A stretch of DNA of 9,175 bases from JASFQI01 sp050115555 (GTDB taxonomy: Bacteria > Desulfobacterota > DSM-4660 > Desulfatiglandales > HGW-15): the NCBI GenBank assembly GCA_050115555.1, contig JASFQI010000193.1:1-9175 (forward strand), in the 5' to 3' direction. Under the pieces are notes generated by a model. That model made no database searches. It saw only the letters and a list, made by a program, of their open reading frames with translations, and was not told where the DNA came from. Positions 6,058 through 9,175 of this stretch are shown one piece after another (position 1 is the stretch's first letter; each line of letters begins with the position of its first letter). Position numbers and translations under genes: made by a program.

Positions 6058-6186
6058 TTGAAGGAGAAGGATCAACAGAAAAAACTTTGGTTGTCGATTC
6101 CTTTCCTGAAATGGATACGAAAAACCTTGCGTATAGTTTAAATATAGACTATTATTTTCTTGTGTGTGACTCTTTTTTGACTAGCG

Positions 6187-6221
6187 ATTGTTTTAGTACA
6201 AACTATATCTTTTAAAACAAT
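6187..6221. promoter_or_regulatory. Perfect 9-bp AT-rich inverted repeat next to the -24 box
   Basis: ATTGTTTTA (6187-6195) and TAAAACAAT (6213-6221) are exact inverted copies with a 17-nt spacer, ending 3 nt before the -24 element. It could be a regulator or DNA-bending-protein site. AT-rich arms raise the chance of coincidence. Confidence 0.4.
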
Positions 6222-6224
6222 TGA

Positions 6225-6241
6225 TTGGCACAGTTCTAGCA
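6225..6241 (+). promoter_or_regulatory. Sigma-54 (RpoN) -24/-12 promoter
   Basis: TTGGCAC-AGTTC-TAGCA matches the sigma-54 consensus (TTGGCAC-N5-TTGCA) at all but one of the conserved positions and keeps the exact GG-N10-GC spacing (GG 6227-6228, GC 6239-6240). Transcription would start near 6252 and run into the MttB-like gene, with a leader of about 250 nt. Such promoters need an ATP-driven enhancer-binding protein; none is encoded in the window. Confidence 0.7.
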
Positions 6242-6259
6242 TAAAAATACCCACGAATG

Positions 6260-6395
6260 CCTCTCTTTTCGTTCAGCTGCCTTTTGGTTTTCCGAGAGAG
6301 GGTTCAATATCAAGGGAGGAAAAGAAGGAATAATCGCCAGATTTACCGAAAAATTGAAGCTCTTGAACCCTTTTTTCTCTAAAGAAGGGGCTCAA
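6260..6395 (+). promoter_or_regulatory. Leader with overlapping, mutually exclusive stems
   Basis: Three stems share sequence. Stem A is CCTCTCT (6260-6266) with AGAGAGG (6295-6301). Stem B is GGGTTCAA (6300-6307) with TTGAACCC (6363-6370), followed at once by six T residues (6371-6376), like a terminator. Stem C is a 33-nt hairpin (6363-6395), TTGAACCC...GGGGCTCAA, with one mismatch and two G-U pairs, which would swallow the 3' arm and T-run of stem B. An attenuator-like switch is possible. A 41-codon frame (6257-6382) without a ribosome binding site covers the same segment. Confidence 0.35.
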
Positions 6396-6503
6396 CCCTG
6401 ATAATAGGCGTTTTTACCTCTTGGTTTTTGTGCGTATCGGCCTCTGATGCCGGGGTAGGTTCCAAAGTTTCCTGACGAATCCTTTGATTCGGAGTCTTTT
6501 TCC

Positions 6504-8009
6504 ATGAGGAAGCGTGCAAAAAACATTATTCGACTGTTTGACAGTGCCGTCGATGCCGAAAAGCGGTACGACTTTCAAAATGCCAAACAGTACTACAAAA
6601 AGATTGTCTCTCTGCATCCCTGCAGCCCGGAGGCGGATATCGCCAGGGAACGCATGGAAGACATGGATGCGCTTTCCAGTGAGAAACGAATCTACAAACG
6701 AATCGACCGTAATGCCAAACGCGTTCTGACCGAGATCGGGATCGACATCGCCGGTAGCCCGGAATTGATGGAGATCCTGATGGAGGCGGATGCCATTGAT
6801 CTCGACAATGAGCAGGCCCTTTTCGTTCCGCTTCGCGAGGACTACCTCGAATCCTGCCTGGACAACACGCCCACGGATATGGCGGAAGATCCCGGTGAAA
6901 ACGCCTTTGGTACCGGCGCGACCCCTCCGTTTCTCCTCCGTCCCGGTCGGGACGATCTCCGCCCGGCCAACCGCGAGGAATTCGAAAAAATCGTCCTCAC
7001 CGCCGCCGAGTACACGGACAGTCTGGGCATATTCAGCGTCCCGGTCGCCACGGACAAATCCATTACCGATTACGAGTGTGCCCTTCTCATGGATCGTCAC
7101 TTCTCCGATCTAAAAATGACACATACACGAAATATGTCCGATGAGGAAACCGCATTTTTTCAATACAAGGACGACTGGCTGGATGGGACCAGCCTGATCA
7201 CGACGCTCACATTCATGCCCAGCATGGTCGAGCCCTTCCTTCGAAGCGCCAGGACCGGCAACAACCTTCTCCTGCTGGATCTCACGATCGCGGGTTCCAC
7301 CGGACCCGTCAGCCCCGAGGCACTACTGACTCAGGTACACGCCCAGGTCCTCTTCATGATAGTGCTGGCGCAGACCGTAAACCCGGGCATTGGATGCGTG
7401 CATGGCGGCATCCCGGATGTCCTCGGCGTGAAAGGGGACCTCTGCTACAGCAATCCCCTGCAACCCATCATCAACTCGGCCATGGCCCGGCTGAACCTCT
7501 GGGTGACAGGGTTCCCCTCCGCCCAATCCGGGGGCAGTACCAGCATCATCGATGATATCCCCGCAGCGGTCGAGGAATCCGAACTCTCCAGGAACACGCT
7601 TCGGGAGTACGGCGTTCACATTCTTCGCCATGCCATGGGAGCCCTTGGGAGTCTGAACTACTTCAGCCTCGAGAAATTCGTCGAGGACTGTAAACGGGAG
7701 AGAGAGGCCAGAAAAATCTGGCTCAAAACCCGCCATGACTTTGTCGTCCCTCTCTACCTTCCGGAAGACAAGAACGCGCTGAAGGGGATTCGTGAAATCG
7801 CCGAGAAGGGGGGCGCCAAGAATGCAGACCACACCCTGAACCAGGTGGGGGTCCTCTCCGATTGGCTGAACGCCCTAATTCAAGCTGCTGAAAAAAAGGT
7901 GTACTTCCCGGAGCTACGAAACGCGATCAACGGAAAAGCGAACAGGTACCACCGGATTCCTGCAGAGGAAGCCAAGACCCAACTCCAGGACACGTTTCTC
8001 AGAAGTTGA
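6504..8009 (+). CDS. MttB-superfamily (non-pyrrolysine) methyltransferase with N-terminal TPR-like segment
   Basis: A 501-residue member of the trimethylamine methyltransferase (MttB) superfamily, TIM-barrel enzymes that move a methyl group from quaternary amines or related substrates to a corrinoid protein. Seen: an N-terminal helical pair (about 5-54) with a TPR-like pattern, AEKRYDFQNAKQYYKKIVSLHP then DIARERME; the family start at about 59-85 (EKRIYKRIDRNAKRVLTEIG); AFGTGATPPFLL (134-145); IAGSTGPVSPEALLTQVHAQVLFMIVLAQ (split as 262-278 and 279-290); GIPDVLGVKGDLCYSN (302-317); and FSLEKFVEDCKRERE (387-401). No in-frame TAG exists, so it has no pyrrolysine and would act like the glycine-betaine/proline-betaine-type relatives; by eye the pyrrolysine position falls near D350. 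GGAG about 10 nt upstream supports ATG 6504. It stands alone behind a sigma-54 promoter, with no corrinoid protein nearby. The substrate is unknown. Confidence 0.85.
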   Translation: MRKRAKNIIRLFDSAVDAEKRYDFQNAKQYYKKIVSLHPCSPEADIARERMEDMDALSSEKRIYKRIDRNAKRVLTEIGIDIAGSPELMEILMEADAIDLDNEQALFVPLREDYLESCLDNTPTDMAEDPGENAFGTGATPPFLLRPGRDDLRPANREEFEKIVLTAAEYTDSLGIFSVPVATDKSITDYECALLMDRHFSDLKMTHTRNMSDEETAFFQYKDDWLDGTSLITTLTFMPSMVEPFLRSARTGNNLLLLDLTIAGSTGPVSPEALLTQVHAQVLFMIVLAQTVNPGIGCVHGGIPDVLGVKGDLCYSNPLQPIINSAMARLNLWVTGFPSAQSGGSTSIIDDIPAAVEESELSRNTLREYGVHILRHAMGALGSLNYFSLEKFVEDCKREREARKIWLKTRHDFVVPLYLPEDKNALKGIREIAEKGGAKNADHTLNQVGVLSDWLNALIQAAEKKVYFPELRNAINGKANRYHRIPAEEAKTQLQDTFLRS

Positions 8010-8027
8010 AAATACTTCGCTCGCTGC

Positions 8028-8047
8028 CCCCGCAGCTTGCCGCGGGG
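8028..8047. repeat. GC-rich palindrome after the MttB-like gene
   Basis: CCCCGC (8028-8033) and GCGGGG (8042-8047) form a perfect 6-bp stem with an 8-nt loop that can pair further (GC/GC). It lies 18 nt after the stop codon. It resembles short dispersed REP-like palindromes, but no second copy occurs in this window. It could serve as a terminator or mRNA-end structure, without a T-run. Confidence 0.4.
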
Positions 8048-8250
8048 AGATTCAAAACGGTATGGACACCCCCGCCGCTCCACCTTGTACCCCGCCAAGG
8101 CGAAACACCTAGGTCTCGTCACCCGCTTCAGCCCTGAAAAGGCCTTTTTTCAATGGAGATTCCCGTACTGCCTCGTCTCCCGCCCTTCGAGGGACAGGCA
8201 TGGTTTGTTTGGCGGTGGAAAAACCAGGGACAGGTTTCTCTGGAAGGGGT

Positions 8251-8317
8251 GCATGCCGAGGCGGTTTCAGCCGTCCGGCGCGACAGCCGGCGCGGAGAAA
8301 CCGCCACCCGGTCATGC
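8251..8317. repeat. Three-tier nested palindrome
   Basis: GCATG (8251-8255) pairs with CATGC (8313-8317); GGCGGTTTC (8260-8268) pairs perfectly with GAAACCGCC (8297-8305); CCGGC (8275-8279) pairs with GCCGG (8286-8290) around a 6-nt loop. The 67-nt cruciform-like element sits about 50 nt downstream of the cyclase stop. It may end that transcript or be a dispersed REP/REPIN-type unit; only one copy is visible here. Confidence 0.5.
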
Positions 8318-8364
8318 AAACGTGTGGTCGGACCTGAAGGACTGCGCGAACCGCCTTCTCCGGC

Positions 8365-9175
8365 TTATTCAGGAGTCGGACGCAACACGCCGTTGGCATC
8401 CCGCTTGAGCGGGTGAGGCTGAACAGGCAGGGGAGCACCGGGCACCTCGTTTACAGACACGCCATGAGGCCAGTCCGGCGGGGCCACGGCGATGTAACGC
8501 GCATACCCTCCAGTCCCGCCTTTGGGCTTGGCAAACCCTATGATGATCAGGGCTCCGGCTTCCGGCACCTGGTCCAGGTTCGCAACTCCCTCGGCCTGCG
8601 CAAAATGGTTGTGCAGGAGCCAGTACTCACCTTCCAGTGTGGGAGTCGCGTCCGTGTCCAGCGGCTCGTGGCCGTGGAAAAGGATCTTCCGCTGAAGGTG
8701 AAGGAATTTCAGGGCATCCAGGCCGACCCCTGGAAAGGGTTTCTTGTTGAACCGGTCGATCTCCGCCCAGCGCTTGTGCCAGTCGGAACGGACCATGACC
8801 ACGGCCCCTTCGGGGATCCGCCCATGCTCGGCCTCCCAGGCCTCGATATCCGCCACCTGCAGATGGTACCCTTCGTCCTTGGCCACCTTCTCGTGCATGT
8901 CTATCACCACCAGCGGACGAATGGCATACGTGGCCGGAATATCGCTGATGGTGGCGCCTTTCGCTTCCCAATGGGCCGGCGGATCCAGTTGTGTCCCGTA
9001 CTGATCCGTGGGGATCTCGTACGCTGTTGCCACGAACCCGTGCTTGTCGTAGACGAACTCCTGTCCCGCCTCGATGTACCCCTCAATCGTCTTTCCTGCC
9101 TTGGCCGGCTTGAACACGGCATTGCCGAAGCCCGGCCATACCGCCTGCACTGGCTCAAAGGCATGGGTGAGGTCG
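8365..9175 (-). CDS. Cyclase/kynurenine-formamidase-like metal hydrolase, 5' end outside window
   Basis: The last 269 codons of a cyclase-family protein (putative cyclase, PF04199-like fold), metal-dependent hydrolases that include kynurenine formamidase and isatin hydrolase. The frame runs off the right edge: the first visible residues, DLTHAFEP, are the usual family opening, so the in-frame GTG at 9150 is not the start. Seen: the metal-site segment QYGTQLDPPAHW (58-69 of the visible part), where the canonical H-x-G-T-H-x-D-x-P-x-H has Gln in place of its first two His but keeps Asp and the last His; VVMVRSDWHKRW; LFHGHEPLDTDAT; LLHNHFAQAEGVANLDQVP; and the C-terminal GFAKPKGGTGGYARYIAVAP. 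The substrate is unknown. The protein converges on the MttB-like gene. Family assignment is sure; a signal peptide upstream cannot be judged. Confidence 0.88.
   Translation of the reverse strand, partial: DLTHAFEPVQAVWPGFGNAVFKPAKAGKTIEGYIEAGQEFVYDKHGFVATAYEIPTDQYGTQLDPPAHWEAKGATISDIPATYAIRPLVVIDMHEKVAKDEGYHLQVADIEAWEAEHGRIPEGAVVMVRSDWHKRWAEIDRFNKKPFPGVGLDALKFLHLQRKILFHGHEPLDTDATPTLEGEYWLLHNHFAQAEGVANLDQVPEAGALIIIGFAKPKGGTGGYARYIAVAPPDWPHGVSVNEVPGAPLPVQPHPLKRDANGVLRPTPE

Larger units (their letters stand above)
5581..6503 (+). other. Long noncoding control region upstream of the MttB-like gene
   Basis: No protein gene is supported in these 923 nt. The first half is GC-rich and carries a series of hairpins (5781-5910); the second half (from about 5980) is AT-rich and looks like a control region. 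It holds two perfect inverted repeats (6026-6057, 6187-6221), a -24/-12 promoter (6225-6241) and a roughly 250-nt leader with overlapping stems. A TTG/ATG frame at 5810/5828-6022 (64-70 residues) has a purine-rich sequence AGGGA 5 nt before ATG 5828, but its peptide is not recognisable and is polar and biased at the end, so it is not called as a gene. No clear T-run terminator follows tupC; a weak 6-bp stem AACGCA/TGCGTT spans 5579-5611. Confidence 0.6.
8010..8364. other. Convergent intergenic stretch with palindromes
   Basis: These 355 nt lie between the MttB-like gene and the converging cyclase gene. Frames on both strands here give arginine/proline-rich peptides typical of noncoding GC-rich DNA, so no gene is called. 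The stretch holds two strong palindromes (8028-8047, 8251-8317), neither with a T-run. Confidence 0.55.

Noticed and set aside
6052..6080. Sigma-70 promoter in the AT-rich region
   Set aside because: TTGACA at 6052-6057 has no acceptable -10 hexamer at 16-18 nt; the bases are better explained as the right arm of the inverted repeat.
6504..8009. Pyrrolysine-containing MttB
   Set aside because: The frame has no internal TAG and gives a full-length family protein with an ordinary TGA stop.
1..9175. CRISPR array, tRNA or mobile element
   Set aside because: No regularly spaced repeats, no cloverleaf-like sequence with a CCA-type end, and no transposase or integrase motifs were seen on either strand.

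Overview
The window looks like a chromosomal segment from an anaerobic, probably sulfate-reducing Desulfobacterota (delta-proteobacterial) organism. This is inference from gene content: a stand-alone DsrE-family sulfur-relay protein, a TupABC-type tungstate importer, an MttB-superfamily methyltransferase without pyrrolysine behind a sigma-54-type promoter, and moderate-to-high GC coding DNA with AT-rich control regions. No rRNA, tRNA, CRISPR array, transposase or phage gene was seen.

Layout, left to right. (1) 1-419: AT-rich, no supported gene; a 13-nt direct repeat and a possible leftward promoter. (2) 420-764 (+): DsrE-family protein, followed by GC-rich hairpins in the gap to the converging pair. 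(3) 986-2189 (-): a carboxymuconolactone-decarboxylase/AhpD-like gene followed by an exported dienelactone-hydrolase-like gene, probably one leftward operon. (4) 2634-3083 (+): a GNAT acetyltransferase. (5) 3190-5580 (+): the tup operon, with a near-consensus sigma-70 promoter, tupA (binding protein), a strong intrinsic terminator inside the operon, tupB (permease), and tupC (ATPase, ATGA overlap with tupB). (6) 5581-6503: a 0.9-kb noncoding block with hairpins, two perfect inverted repeats, a -24/-12 promoter and a leader with mutually exclusive stems. (7) 6504-8009 (+): a 501-residue MttB-superfamily protein with an extra N-terminal TPR-like segment. (8) 8010-8364: noncoding, with two strong palindromes. 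(9) 8365-9175 (-): a cyclase/kynurenine-formamidase-like metal hydrolase running off the right edge.

How they work together. TupABC would import tungstate for tungsten enzymes such as formate dehydrogenase or aldehyde oxidoreductases; none is encoded here. The internal terminator would keep the binding protein in excess over the transporter core. The MttB-like protein would transfer a methyl group from a methylated amine or similar substrate to a corrinoid protein, but no corrinoid protein or activase lies nearby. The two alpha/beta or thiol-redox genes (DLH-like, CMD-like) probably act on one pathway that cannot be named from sequence. The most unusual region is the control region of the MttB-like gene (about 6026-6395).
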